Shown: positions 11,780 to 23,054 of the stretch, one piece after another
Position numbering within the stretch: position 1 is the stretch's first letter
How the letters are laid out: each line of letters starts with the position of its first letter
Assembly: GCA_947652605.1 (NCBI GenBank)
Contig: OX393576.1
Span: 10,008,575 to 10,072,574 of the forward strand
Length of the DNA stretch: 64,000 bases
Origin: Elmis aenea
Taxonomy: Eukaryota; Arthropoda; Insecta; Coleoptera; Elmidae
Direction of reading: 5' to 3'
Made by a program: the position numbers and the translations under genes
The notes under the pieces: model-generated
What the model was told of the DNA's origin: nothing
Seen by the model: only the letters and a program-made list of their open reading frames with translations
Databases searched by the model: none

Positions 11780-12903
11780 CGTTTACAGGTGTGAATTTGT
11801 TGAACCCATTTTCGATGACTTTATCAAATAAATTAGGCCTAATGTCGTGAATGCAGCATTCGATATTCAATTTTAGATCATCAAGTGTTTGTAGTTTGTT
11901 TGAATAAATAACCCCACAAAAAGTAATCTAAAGGAGTTAAACTTCTTGAAAGCCAGTTAACAGTTGAATTTCTTGAAATTATTGATTCACCAAACTTTTC
12001 TTTCAATGCGTTGATAGTGATATTAGCAATATGACATGTGGCACCATCTTGTTGAGACCACATGTTATTCAAATCAAACTCATCCAGTTTTGGCCGCAAA
12101 AATTCTGTTAACATCGATCGATATCGCTCAGCATTTACTGTAACTGCATTACCATCTTAATTTTGAAAAATATATAGTCCGATGATGCCACCACGCCAAA
12201 AAAACCACACCATACAGTGACCTTTTGCGAATGCAAAGGTTTCTCTTGAATCTCCTGTGGATTACTTTCACACCAAAAACCATAGTTTTGCTTATAGACA
12301 AAGTCATGTAACCAAAAATGTACTTCATCCGAAAAGATGATTTTTTAAGCAAAATTATAATTAATTTCAAATTGTTCTAGAGCCCAATTAGCAAACTCAC
12401 GATAGCTACGATGGTCTAGCTAGTGGCTTCAGTTTTTGGGTCAATGCAATCTTATAAGGGTGTAAACACAAGTCTTTTCGCAAAATACGCCAAGTTGTCG
12501 TTGTTGAAAGACCCAATCCTTGCGAACGATGAGGAATTGGTAATTTTGTATCATCTGTAGCACTAGCTCTTACAGCAGCAATATTCTCTTTATTTTTTGC
12601 ATTTCGAGGTCTTATTGGTGGTTTAGTTTCGTGAAGAGTAAAATCCTTTTCAAATTTTGCAACTAAACGCCGAATAGCAAGCACAGTAGGTCGATTTTGC
12701 GGACGATAATTTTGACGAAGTTCACGTTGAGTATTCACAAACGAACGCTTATTTTCATAACATTTTTTAATTATTACCAAACGGTGTGCATTTAAGCAAA
12801 GTGAATTGTCAGAGTATACTAAAACCAGATAAAAATAAAAAACAAAAAACACTATGGTTGCTATGACATTTTAAAATAATATCATTCCAATCGAAAACCC
12901 TGT
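11780..12903 (-). pseudogene. mariner/IS630-type transposase pseudogene
   Basis: Minus-strand transposase of the IS630-Tc1-mariner superfamily, the kind with an N-terminal helix-turn-helix often listed as DUF4817. The N-terminal frame (12852-12406) has CYENKRSFVNTQRELRQ, RRLVAKFEK, RTW-type spacing and WRILRKDLCLHPYKIALTQ. A shifted frame carries FSDEVHFW with the first catalytic aspartate (about 12328). The C-terminal frame (12114-11881) has SQQDGATCHIA with the second aspartate (about 12047), then WLSRSLTPLDYFLWGYLF. Family members read RSPDLTPLD at that point: the two residues holding the third aspartate are missing, an in-frame loss at 11940/11941. The 5' side ends near 12903 in ACAGGGTTTTCG, resembling the TACAGGG ends seen elsewhere; no matching 3' end was found. 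Confidence 0.85.
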
Positions 12904-12904
12904 T

Positions 12905-14585
12905 ATTTAAATTTTTATTTAGGCTTAAAGAATACGGCATTCGACAAACAAAAGTGAAATAAAAGTTGATCCCGAACGGATGCTTTTTGTGGTACGCCGC
13001 ATCCAAACTCAGTCGCTCGTATTTGTGTTATCATCCATTCGCGCAAACAGAATGACCTTTCGGGAAAGAGCTAATGAAGCAAACATAGGAAGCGTCTCAT
13101 GCCGGAGTTCTCATTATCGATTCGTATGTGCTTTAGAGTCTCAGCCTAATCCTCGAAGCTGTATCCAACTGCGTGATAGTAAAACCGAGATGTTCTTAAC
13201 TGTGCAAGAATCGTTCTGGATCCCACTTTAAGGCATCATTAAGGATGGCGGGTCACGCACGACAGCTGCAATCTTTGCCCTAATGGAAAACCTGCCATCA
13301 TCAAAACGAAAAAGTAAAGACAACGCAAATGGAGGATTTTTTTAAAATTATGTTGTGTTTTTTTTTGAAAAAACGAGATGCATCTACAATCTTTGTATGC
13401 CTTTATTCAAAAAATATTGTACCTATTAACCATTCATTGGACGCAAGCGTTCTGACACGACTTCTAAAAATATGTAATGTAAATTTTCTTTAAAATTAAG
13501 ATCAACGGCGTTTTGTGTATACCTCCACCACAGCGTACTACACCAAGTCTGGGTGTTATTGGAATTTTTCTTTACTTTAACAAAGTGATAAAAACAGAAA
13601 TGTTAAAGTTGATATTCTCAAATCAATCTACATGTGATTTGGAACAAAATAACTCTAGGGTGACATTTCTAAAAAAATCGCAGTATGTAATGGTTGGACG
13701 TGTGTGTGACCCAAGATTTGATATTTTTCATTTTAATGTCAAATTTGATTATATCTGCAATAAATTTCGAGACCGCGTGTAATCAGTCATTGATTTATCA
13801 ACAAACTTTGCGAGTTATTGCCGTTACTTTACGAATAAAGCTCGTTATTAAGGAGAATCATGACTCAAGCCATAAAGAAAATTGGGATCTTAATTACTAA
13901 TTTTTACGAGCCCGTCTTAACTCATATCCTCTCTCAGACAGTCGATTTATCGTTTAAGTGGTCCACGTTCCACCCAAACTAAGACGACCGACCTAGTGAG
14001 CCTTGGAACTAACACACCACAGTTTCGTGCGAGGAATTTATGCTTCCTCCAATGGTGATATTTGAATTCAGAATATAGACCAACAAACTTGAGTAAATGC
14101 TATCAGGGGTAACATTTGTCAGGCGCGCACGCGTTCACTTACTCCAGTGGCAAAATTGGTTCAACATATCATTTGTTTGTGACAGTTTTTTTGCGTAATT
14201 TGTTCGTTTCTGCTGACCCGTGTAAACTAGGACGAGAAAAATGCCGTTAAAAGTTTTGAATCACATTTTTCGACAAAACATATGTGGAACGAATTACAGA
14301 TATTAATGTAATAAAAGTCCGCATAGTTTTATTTAGTGATATATCAGTTGGGCGTATGAAAAAACTTTTTTTTAACAGCACACACTACGAACACAAAAGT
14401 CCTAATGTTTGAATTATCTGTACCATTTATTATGAAAGTGCAGTAAATCCATTTTTGGAAAACAATGCGAACAGAAGTATCAAACAAGATGCCGAAACAA
14501 AATTCTACATATTCACAGCTAAAAAGTAACCAACAGTCATTTTAAGTCTATTTGTTATATAATAATTTAAATGGACTATCACAAG
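12905..14585. other. no gene recognised
   Basis: Contains an 83-codon plus frame (12980-13231) in a patch richer in GC than its surroundings, and an 89-codon plus frame (13513-13782). Neither has recognisable domains or splice context. Nothing else can be supported. Confidence 0.35.
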
Positions 14586-14589
14586 ATAT

Positions 14590-15010
14590 CTCTACTAATT
14601 GTCTTCTTCTTTTGGTGCTAAGCATTTTATGATTTTTACATCTTCATTAATAGAATCCTTAATCCATTTATTATAGGAATCCGGAGATTAAAAAAATGTT
14701 TCATAGAATTACTCTTTAGTTTAGACTTTAGGGTATTCAAATGATCCAGCAAATCTTTACGTATGCCATCAATAATCTCTCCTTTCCCTATATATCATAA
14801 GCATGGAAAAAAATTGAGTAAATATTATTGGAAAAATGGTGAGACCATAGTTTTAATTTCTTTGTGATTGCGTCAAGAAAATCTCTTGGAGCTATAAACG
14901 ACAAAGTCTACGATGTATACTGCATTGTTGATTTGTACAAACTGCGGTAGTTTAACGAGGCTGTTTATATAATTTATAAATTTTTTAACTTCTGTTGGAC
15001 CTACTAAGAT
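14590..15010 (-). pseudogene. possible hAT-like transposase C-terminal relic
   Basis: Broken minus-strand frames give KDLLDHLNTLKSKLK, then NKWIKDSINEDVKIIKCLAP and KEEDN before a stop near 14596. The order (a DHL..L helix, a W-I-K-x-x-x-N segment, then an acidic EED) resembles the end of hAT/ZBED-type transposases, where similar blocks read HL..L...F and W+..PF. The match is weak and read by eye, with frameshifts throughout. It could also be unrelated noncoding DNA. Confidence 0.35.
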
Positions 15011-15409
15011 GTTATAGCAGACCCCTAGGGGTCCCCGGACCACAGCTTCTCAATAAATGTACTTTTTACAGACTATTAAGTTTTTTATTAATTCCATGCA
15101 CCTAAACATGAAAGTACTTACAGAAAATATATTATTCAGTAATTTCACAGACGTGTGGGCTTGGGTGTTCCTGGGCTCGTACCAATTTTAGAAGAAATAT
15201 TTATGCGTTTAATTTTCCTGAACAAGCTTTAAACTAATAAATAACATTATCTAAATATTCTAGAAATCTAGATGATTAATTCATCATTATAAAATTTTGA
15301 GTAACTACCAATTTTAAAATGGATATGGAACAACGTACTAAGTTGGTTATTACGGTAAATATTGTAATAATCCAGAATAAGGAATCGGTAGTGTTTTAAA
15401 CAAAAGAGG

Positions 15410-16290
15410 GTTTAAAACAAAGTTGCGTGCTCAATCCGTTACTATACTCAGTCGTAGATGGTGTAAACAAAAAAGTAAAAAAGCGACCATTTCACCTAGG
15501 TAACTGGAAAATGGAAAAAATAAACATAACTGAGCTAATGTTCGCAGAGGACATGGTCATAGTCGCGAAAACAGAAAAGAACCTTTAACGTAATCTACAA
15601 ATCTAAACCAGGAATTGGAAAAAACCAATACGAATATAAATACAGATAAAACTAAGGTTATGATTGTTACAATAGAGAACAAGGGGCATAATTAGATGGA
15701 ACAGGTAGATAGCTTTAAATATTTAGGAGTGATCATAGAAAAAAAAAAGGATGGTAAGGAAATAAGCAAAGGACAGTAAATGTGGGATAAAAATTTAACA
15801 GCTTAAGAACAACATTTTTTGGAAAAGAGAAGTCCCAAAACGAAGTGGAAGTGGTAAAAACTTTGGTACAGAAGTGAAACGTGGACACTCACAAACAAAA
15901 TAGTAGCCGTGTGAATGCAGCACATATGGCATTTCCAAGAAAAATCCAAGGAAAACCCAATAAAGATCGAATCAGAAATGAAACATAAAGAGAACAATTT
16001 AAGATTAAATCATTTAAAACAAAAATACAAGAGAGACAGCTGGGATGGTTGGGTCACATTTATAGGATGTAAGAAGAAACGTTAACCAGAAAAGCCTAAG
16101 AAGCAAGATCACAGGGAAAAAACAATAGAGGTAGACCGAGAAAAACCTGGCACGACAAAGTTAAAAAAGCAACAACGGATAGAAACATCAAATAGAAAGA
16201 CATAAAAAATCTAGCACAAGACAAAAAAAAAACATGGAAAAAAGTCAGCACAACACAACTGAACAGTCCTACACCTAACAGTTGAAGGAC
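15410..16290 (+). pseudogene. RTE-type reverse transcriptase relic
   Basis: A plus-strand 3' part of an RTE-type non-LTR element. In order: a motif B remnant (CVLNPLLYSVVDG), ITELMFAEDMVIVAKTEK with motif C decayed from FADD to FAED, NINTDKTKVMIV, VDSFKYLGVIIEK, and near 16040 the 3' block QLGWLGHIYRM, then RGRPRKTWHDKVKKA. Many frameshifts and stops. The relic ends just before the TACAGGGTGTTTC end at 16296. Confidence 0.8.
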
Positions 16291-16295
16291 TTATA

Positions 16296-16540
16296 TACAG
16301 GGTGTTTCAAAAGTAATAGTAAATATTTTAGGAGCTTGTAGTATGGACCATTTTGAGTTAAAAAGTTGTTATTAAGATGTGTCCCATTCTCAATGGTTAG
16401 AAAGATACAGCTATTTACTCTTTCTTGGTAGACGTCGTTTTTCTTCCACCCCCACAGGCAAAAATCTAATGAGGTAAGGTCTGGGGACCTTGGTGGTCAA
16501 TTAACGTGACCATATCGACTTTCTGGTAACGTTAGAAGCC
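16296..16540. mobile_element. truncated TACAGGGTGTTTC mariner/IS630 relic
   Basis: The left half of a second copy of the element at 3404-3952. It shares the end, AGTAAATATTTTAGGAGCTT, the block TTTTGAGTTAAAAA, and the internal transposase piece. The minus strand at about 16505-16420 reads PPRSPDLTSLDFCLWGW, then KKNDVYQ, including the SPD aspartate (GAC at 16483-16481). The right terminal repeat is missing. Confidence 0.75.
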
Positions 16541-16669
16541 TAGCAAAACCTTATTTTGTAGGAGTATAATGAAATAATATTGTACCCACTACAGAGTGCA
16601 TCATCGTTTTTTTGCTATTCGTCCAAAATACCTACACTTAAATTAGACATAAAGAAACTATTAACTTAC

Positions 16670-16834
16670 CGTCCGCGTGGAGCAGGAGGTGCTCATGAAT
16701 GTAAGCCTGTTGGTCCTCAGTAAGGTGTTTGAGCTTGGGACCGCTTAGCTCACGCATGGCCCCACTGGCCGGGGGGCCAACCAGTCGCGGTCATGTGTAA
16801 CGTACCGCAATACTTAAAGTTGCTATCGGTTAAT
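16670..16834 (-). CDS. candidate first coding exon of an unidentified host gene
   Basis: A 165-bp patch far richer in GC than its surroundings, with a canonical acceptor (TTTTGTTTCAG before A at 16834) and donor (G then GTAAGT, intron from 16669) on the minus strand. A start codon at 16757-16755 in the context GGGGCCATGCG opens a frame of 29 codons to the donor, beginning MRELSGPKLKHLTEDQQAY and ending HADG across the junction. This leaves one base in the exon, so the intron is phase 1. The 77 bases before the start would be 5' UTR. I do not recognise the protein. The LTEDQQAYI..HLL helix pattern loosely recalls the first helix of some Rab-effector proteins, but this is too short to assign. 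No partner exons were found in the window; with TEs on both sides, the introns would be long. Confidence 0.6.
16750..16794 (-). other. upstream ORF overlapping the candidate start codon
   Basis: Within the same exon, an ATG at 16794-16792 opens a 14-codon frame (MTATGWPPGQWGHA) whose TGA at 16752-16750 lies just past the main ATG at 16757-16755. The two frames overlap by eight bases. If the exon is real, this arrangement would allow start-site control by reinitiation or leaky scanning. That is inference. Confidence 0.4.
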
Positions 16835-17564
16835 CTGAAACAAAATTAAAACACTTAGTAATTGAAAAACCCGAACAGTATCATTGGAATTTTATACATA
16901 AAACAAAACATTTACAGTAAAACGCACCTCTACAGAATGGTTAGCTCCAACAATGATCTTTACTGCTGAAACTGAAAGTCGTTGCTTTCGCTACACTTAC
17001 CAGGCATAAATTTTGTGCTTTCGTTTATCGCGGCAGTTGTTTAATTAAATTATGCAACAGTTGAATAATTACGACTTCTCCGCTATTTAATTCGATGAAT
17101 CAAAAAGTTACTTTTGGCAACATTCCTCCTCTACGCGTATAAAATAGCTTGTTTGGTTCTAAATGTATTTTAAAAATGATGCAGAAGGTAATTGTTTTAG
17201 GATAACAACATATTTAAACATTTAAATGATCTCTGAACCATAAAATTACAGACCGTTAATAGATGAACCATTTATCAAGAAAGTAATGAAGTCAATTTAA
17301 ATTTGTTTCGAGATATTAAAGGGTTTGCATTTCAGTCGATTTAAAAATACTGATAAAGTTTACTAAGTGTGCCCACGATTTTGCAAATTTAAATATATGT
17401 GAATTTATTAGGAAAAAAAATTGTTTGTCAATTTATTAAACCATCTTCTTCATTCTTAAATTTGTAAATATTATTAAACTTAATTTATTTCAATCCCATT
17501 TCACTTTTCTTTTATTACACTATGCCCAATTTTATTTATTTATAATAGCAACAAACTATATTGA

Positions 17565-17705
17565 TTATATACTCAGGAAACTAAACGATAAATACAACAA
17601 ATGGGGAATGATGCTAAATCCACTTAAAACAGAATACATTGTTGTAGATAGACCCACTTAACATTTGCATCTCGACAAGTTCACGATTCCAAATGTAAAT
17701 AAGTA
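17565..17705 (+). pseudogene. RTE-type RT relic, left half, split by a pogo-like element
   Basis: The plus strand reads KLNDKYNKWGMMLNPLKTEY, then IVVDR, a stop, and FTIPNVNKY up to the insertion at 17706. This is the RT region after motif C, with the usual W...L...KTEY layout. The reading continues on the far side of the insertion at 18640 with KYLGIKITG. The interruption is exactly explained by a TA target duplication. Confidence 0.8.
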
Positions 17706-18639
17706 GAGTAAAGTGCCCTAATATGGAACAGTTACCTATTATGGAATACATCAGTTTTATGACAATGAATAAGCGATATCTGTTGAAAAGTAAATGTACC
17801 TATTTGTACATTGATCACACATTCCCAAATGTAAAATAGTTAAAAAATATTCACTAGATTACATAACAGTTTCAAATATATTTTTGACGTGCTACTGAGT
17901 TTTTAGGCTAAATCTTTCAGTGCAAAATATTATATGCTAGGGTAAATGATATAAAATATTTTATTGCATGTTTATTTAGCATGAGCCTTTACATTTCAAT
18001 TAAATAAACCAAAATTTTTATTGGGGCCATTTCATGTTTTACATATACCGATTTTTGAAATGTCACATTGATACCTAATATGGAATACATAGAGGTGCCT
18101 TACAATTAATATGATTATGGTCACTAAGTACAGCAATATGGGTTCAGAGTCAAAAGTGTCAGAAATGGGCAGACGAAAAATGCGCAAAATACCCAAAAAA
18201 ACAATTCTATTGTCCTACCTGTGAAAAATAAATAAATTATCAACATTTAGTTCGAATGACACTTGAATTATAATTTAATTTACATAAATAACAGAGTTTT
18301 GGTTTGGTTTAAGTAATAATGCAAATCAGAAAAAAATAAGAGATTAATCTATGAGCAGTTGTTTATTTTAATGTATATTTCCTATATGATTCTATATTCC
18401 ATATTAAGAACCCCTAGTATTCCATATTAGGTTCCCCGGAAGCTTAATATAGAATAGTAGTAACATTTAAAAAAAATAGCTATAAAAGAAATATCTACCG
18501 TAATATCGTACCAGAATTCGAGTAATGTGTTGCGTATTCATTACAAATTCCTTATAATTTGTTTAGCAAAATTTTGTTGAATAAATGTGAATATTATGGC
18601 CGAATACAAAAAAGTATTCCATATTAGAGCACTTTACTC
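17706..18639. mobile_element. pogo-like element with TA target duplication
   Basis: A 934-bp unit with ends GAGTAAAGTGCCCTAATATGG and, at the right, CCATATTAGAGCACTTTACTC. TA lies on both sides (17704-17705 and 18640-18641). Removing the element and one TA rejoins the surrounding RTE reading frame through the KYLG motif, which fixes both boundaries. The interior is mostly noncoding but keeps one transposase scrap (see 18139-18231). Confidence 0.85.
18139..18231 (+). pseudogene. zinc-binding C-terminal scrap of a pogo-type transposase
   Basis: A 30-codon open stretch ending in TAA reads WVQSQKCQKWADEKCAKYP, then a short linker and FYCPTCEK. The spacing W-x-Q...C-x-x-W...C...F-x-C-x-x-C matches the PHD-like tail carried by many insect pogo transposases (typically W.QC..C..W.H..C ... 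F.C..C). Several zinc ligands are changed. This supports calling the host element pogo-like and non-autonomous. Confidence 0.6.
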
Positions 18640-18735
18640 TACAAATACCTGGGCATTAAAATAACGGGCCATGCAAAAAACAACCAGGAAATTAGAAACC
18701 GAATGAGACAAGAAAAAGCCACCATTAGCATGATT
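18640..18735 (+). pseudogene. RTE-type RT relic, right half
   Basis: Continues the frame interrupted at 17705: KYLGIKITGHAKNNQEIRNR, then MRQEKATISMI, matching the KYLG...G....EI..R...A segment after the RT palm. Decays into AT-rich sequence after about 18735. Confidence 0.75.
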
Positions 18736-18829
18736 TTTGTTGTTTTGAATTTGATTGATGTTATTTACTAATTCGGTGGCGCTGATTACGATTCTGCTTT
18801 TCGTTTTTTGATATCACAGCACGTTTTCA

Positions 18830-19800
18830 CACAAAAGATTTTTTTAATAAATTCACAGATTTATCCGTTTTTTCATTTTGCTGAAAAACTCGATGATATA
18901 GCGAAACTCTGTGTGGTCCATTGAATTCAGAGCAAGTTACATATGTAAGAACAGCAATTTTAATATAAATTATACAAATAGTTTTTGGTTTAAAGTTTCA
19001 AAATTAAAATTTTTTGTTTAAAAACTCATTTATCTGTTTTACAATTTTCCTGAAAAACTTAATGGGATAGCGAAAATCTGTGTGTGCCATTGCATTCAGA
19101 GGATGTTATTTATATAAGAATAGCAATTCTAATAAAAATTGTAGAAATAGTTTTTTGTTGAAATAGTTTTGAAGTAAAAAAAAATAATTTAAGACTTATT
19201 TCCATTTTTTTGAAAAATGAGATAGCGAAAAACTGCGTGTGCCATTGAATTCAGAGCATGCTATAAATATAAGAACAGCAGTTCTAATATAAAGTATACA
19301 AATGGTATTTTGTTTAAACAGTTTTGAAATTTAATGCTTTTTTTGGAAAATCTGTTTTTCCATTTTGTTGAAAAACTTGATGTGATAGCAAAAATCTGGG
19401 TGCGCCATTAAATTCAGAGCATGTGATTTATATAAGAACAGCAATTTTAATTTAAATTGTGCAAACGGTAGTTTGTTTAGATAGTTTTGAAATAAATTTG
19501 TTTTCTTAGAGACTAATCAATCTAATTTTTCATTTTGCTGAAAAACTCGATGATGTAGCAAAAATCTGTGAGTGCCATTAAATTCAGAGCATACGATTTA
19601 TATAAGGACAGCTATTCTAATATAAATTATCCAAACAGTTTTTTGTTTAGATATTTTTGAAATTAGTTTATATTGTTTTTTTTTTTAACTCTAGAATCTG
19701 TTTCCCATTTTGCTGAAAAACTTAATGTGATAGCAAAAATCTGGGTGCGCCATGGAATTCAGAGCATGTAATTATAATAATGAGAACAGTTATCAACAGT
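18830..19800. repeat. satellite, about 165-bp unit, about 5.5 copies
   Basis: Successive copies of a block containing CTGAAAAACTYGATG, then GCGAAAATCTGTG, GCCATTGAATTCAGAGCATG and TATAAGAACAGCAATT. The CTGAAAAA anchor recurs at about 18881, 19050, 19210, 19368, 19538 and 19713, a period of 158-175 bp. Copies differ by substitutions and small indels, so the array is not recent. It ends about 125 bp before the perfect hairpin at 19926. Confidence 0.85.
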
Positions 19801-19925
19801 TATCAGTTCTGAAATGTCGGCCTGTGTAATAGATGGATAAAGAACAAGAAACAAAAAACTGTTGTTTAATATCATTATGTACCTATTTACTTCTTGGAAA
19901 TTACATTTTGCTTACAAGTTCTTTT

Positions 19926-20067
19926 ATGGTGCCTGTACACCTGAGAGTAAAGTACTCTCGAGAGTAGCGTCGCCAAGGATACAGCCCCTGAGAGTAACTC
20001 GCGATTGGCTGTATCCTTGGCGACGCTACTCTCGAGAGTACTTTACTCTCAGGTGTACAGGCACCAT
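19926..20067. repeat. perfect 61-bp-arm hairpin (20-bp loop)
   Basis: The left arm at 19926-19986 (starts ATGGTGCCTGTACACCTGAG) and the right arm at 20007-20067 are exact reverse complements over all 61 positions, separated by a 20-bp spacer that repeats part of the arm motif (CTGAGAGTAA). The arm itself contains the palindrome ACTCTCGAGAGTA. It is much richer in GC than its surroundings. Perfect arms imply recent origin or gene conversion between arms. It may be a small foldback MITE; no clear target duplication was found. The 72-codon ORF across it is incidental. Confidence 0.9.
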
Positions 20068-21386
20068 TATAAATCTGTAGATTTTCGTATTACATTAATA
20101 ATTAAATTGTAAAATGGCACGGTGTTACTCCATAGTTTAAACAGTGTTTATTTAGACAACGTGAAACCATTTTTATTGTAAATAATTACGCAATTTCATT
20201 TACAAAGGAATTTTCTATTGGGCAAAGCATGTGAAGTGAAATTGTCTAAAAAATTATATGTTAGTTATTTGTCTTCCAAGTTTTTCCCAAAAATGGACTT
20301 ACACCACTTTCATAAAAACAGTCTATATTAGTGGTTGTAAAATAGTATATTTAAACCTTTAGTGGTCTATAAATAGTTCACAAAAAGTACTAAACTACAA
20401 AAGGTATCTAAATTTTTGTTTAAAATTTACATTAGCATAAAAACAGTAAGTAAAATGTTATCTTCCTTGCATAAAATGGGGAATAACTAAGCAAAACAAA
20501 CGACTAGAAAATTACCGTTCATAGAAGTACCTAGCAACTAACTTTTTCAGCAACAATGAAAGTTTACTGGTAAAACGCTGTTCCGTAAAAGCTTTTATTT
20601 CTGTTTTGAACTAATCAAAAGCTATGCTATGTTCCTCAAACAAACGCTGTTATCTACTTTGTTAAATTTCCGAACTATTTGTTAAACTGGGAGTTTGATT
20701 TTATTACATTAGCGCAATATACCTTACTAACTTTGCCATATACGGGTACGTAATTGCATTATTTTGTACGAACTATCGTAATTAGAGAGGAAGGATGGCA
20801 TGTGTTGTATTATGTTTCACAACAAGTATTGCAATTAAATTAAACTGGGCTAAATTGTGTTGATATCGTGATCAAAGTGGCAAGAATCTACTATGTATAA
20901 GCCTGAATTATTAATAGTTATTTCCATCACCTATCATAATTCAATGATTAATAAATCCTTTTATGTTAAATTAAAAATAATATTATAAATAAAAATCCTT
21001 TATGGAGCTTTTGTGGCTAATTCTACATAATTTACGTCCTGCCTACACAGGCAGTTGGTATTAATCGCCGGGGTGCGAACTAATTTCTGGCGTCCTAAAT
21101 CTATATTATTAATGTAACGGATAAAAAATGTACAATTGGCAACATTTGATAGTGAGTAAAGAGAAGTTAGTGTTATTCGCTTTGCAAGCGCAAGCGTATT
21201 GTAGATGACAATAATTGACATTGTCATTTTACTTTTACATAGTAGTAAACGTAGGTTCGGAGTTCAGCAGCCTGTCGAAATATCGGGAACTTTTTGACCT
21301 AAATTTCCGCTAAATGACGATAAGTCTATGAATGAAATTTAGATTGACAATAAATGAATTAACACTTTTCTACATTTTTAACATAT
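20068..21386. other. no gene recognised
   Basis: AT-rich. A 75-codon minus frame at 21000-21227 lies in a patch richer in GC than its surroundings but shows no motif or splice context I can support. Confidence 0.35.
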
Positions 21387-21912
21387 TATACCGGGCGTTT
21401 TTACGCTTGGTCAAAATAGTCAAACTTTAAACGTATAGAAAATCATATTTCTTAGTCTTAGATATAGAAAATTTAATTGTCCTTCAAAAACAAAAAGCGT
21501 GTTTTCTAATTAAAATTGACAAAATCTGGAACATACGATAAAGATCAGATCCCACATTTTATTGTAATTATCTTCAATAATGTCTGTGTGTTTCTATAGT
21601 TTTGCCCAGCGGTGTATGTTATATTTACATGTTATTTTGTTGAATTTATGTGAATTATGTTTGTGTTTGGTCTTTAATTATTTTTTAAAACCCTTTATCA
21701 CATATTTTCCCTGTTCCAATTTCAACTAAATCTACAAAACATTTTTTCTTTGGCGTTTTCGTTATATCACGCAAGCCATGGAATTTTGAAACAAAACAAG
21801 ATCTTGTTTAAAATACACTCCTAAATAGCTAACTTTTGTCCCATTTAAGCAACCTTGTATTTTCAATATTTACGGAGATAGTAATAGTGTCCCATGGAAA
21901 AGTGAAACACCC
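21387..21912. mobile_element. possible diverged TACAGGG-type element
   Basis: The left end TATACCGGGCGTTTTTACGC and the right end GTGAAACACCCTGTATA are weakly inverted relative to each other and bracket about 525 bp of noncoding DNA. The right end is a clear TACAGGGTGTTTCAC match; the left end is diverged. Only the right end is secure. Confidence 0.4.
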
Positions 21913-22179
21913 TGTATATAAATTTGTATATTGTCTGTCAATTTAGCAAAACAATTACGATATTCTAACGTCTAAAAATTCTAATTTGGGTAACAAATTT
22001 ATCTTCAACAAAGTTTAACGGTTTCTACGCAAAATCCCTTTCTTAGTTTCTATATTTATGTTTGCCTACGCTTTGAAACCGAACTTCGCTAGGCTGTATT
22101 AAAGCAATATTTCAGAATTTGTAGCGAACGCTTGCATGAGAATTGCCGACCTCAACTTGATGGTATCAGTGAATATGTA

Positions 22180-23054
22180 GGGGAAGGTGGTATATACTGG
22201 GACACTTTTTTTAAATTTTGCGTAACTTTTGAACGGCTTAATTTGCATACCTCAAATTGATATGAGATATTCATATTGCTTTAGTTTATCATTGCATATA
22301 CAAAAAAATATTTTTTTAAATAAAGGTACACAAATAGAGGGACTGTCCCACTATACACCACTTGTCCCCACATAAACCACCCCGTGGTACATTGTGGGAC
22401 AGCAAAAAATATATATGAAATAAAGCATAAGTAATTAAAAAAAAGCTTAATTTTAATTTTTTATTGGTCATGGTCATTTAGACATTGTACTTTGAAAAAT
22501 CAAACTAAAATTGAAAATATTTCTTTGTTTTTTCAGTGCCTTCAAACGTAGTCGGTGCGCTTAACCTACACAGAATATTTTCTTTTTCAACACAGTCTTT
22601 ATCTCTGTTTTTAGAGAAAGAAAATCTAAAGTCGGAAGTCTTTTTCAGAAAATTTACCTGATTATCATCATTGTCCCACAATGCACCATGTGATCAATTT
22701 TTAAAAGCAACGATTTAATGAAAAACTTGTATGATTATTTTAAGTTTTAACATTGTACATACATTTAATATACTTTAAGGTACACCTACGCCAAATTTTC
22801 TAATTGTTGTTAAATAAATAAAAAAGTTTTAGCACATAAACTGAATAACCACAAAAAAACAATGCGCAGTTACCAAACATGCCTCACATGTGCAAGTCAC
22901 TATGACATTGTTTACGACACATACTGTAGACAGGATATAATGGGACTGCTTAACCGCTATTTTGATGTAAACAAACTTCAAGTACGGGGTAACAGATGGC
23001 CAAAATCTCTGTTGTCCCACTATATACCATGTCCCAGTATATACCATCTTCCCC
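22180..23054. mobile_element. Tc1/mariner- or pogo-like TIR element
   Basis: An 875-bp unit with ends GGGGAAGGTGGTATATACTG and, inverted, CAGTATATACCATCTTCCCC, flanked by TA on both sides (22178-22179 and 23055-23056). Near 22340-22400 it carries internal variants of the terminal motif (GTCCCACTATACACCACTTG and GTGGTACATTGTGGGACA). Two small overlapping ORFs at 22829-23065 have no transposase motif, so it is non-autonomous. Confidence 0.8.

Noticed and set aside
12980..13231. 83-codon plus-strand frame in a patch of raised GC
   Set aside because: No recognisable motif, no splice context, adjacent to a transposon end.
18830..19800. CRISPR array
   Set aside because: Repeat units are 158-175 bp with no short repeat/spacer alternation, and the DNA is eukaryotic; it is a satellite.
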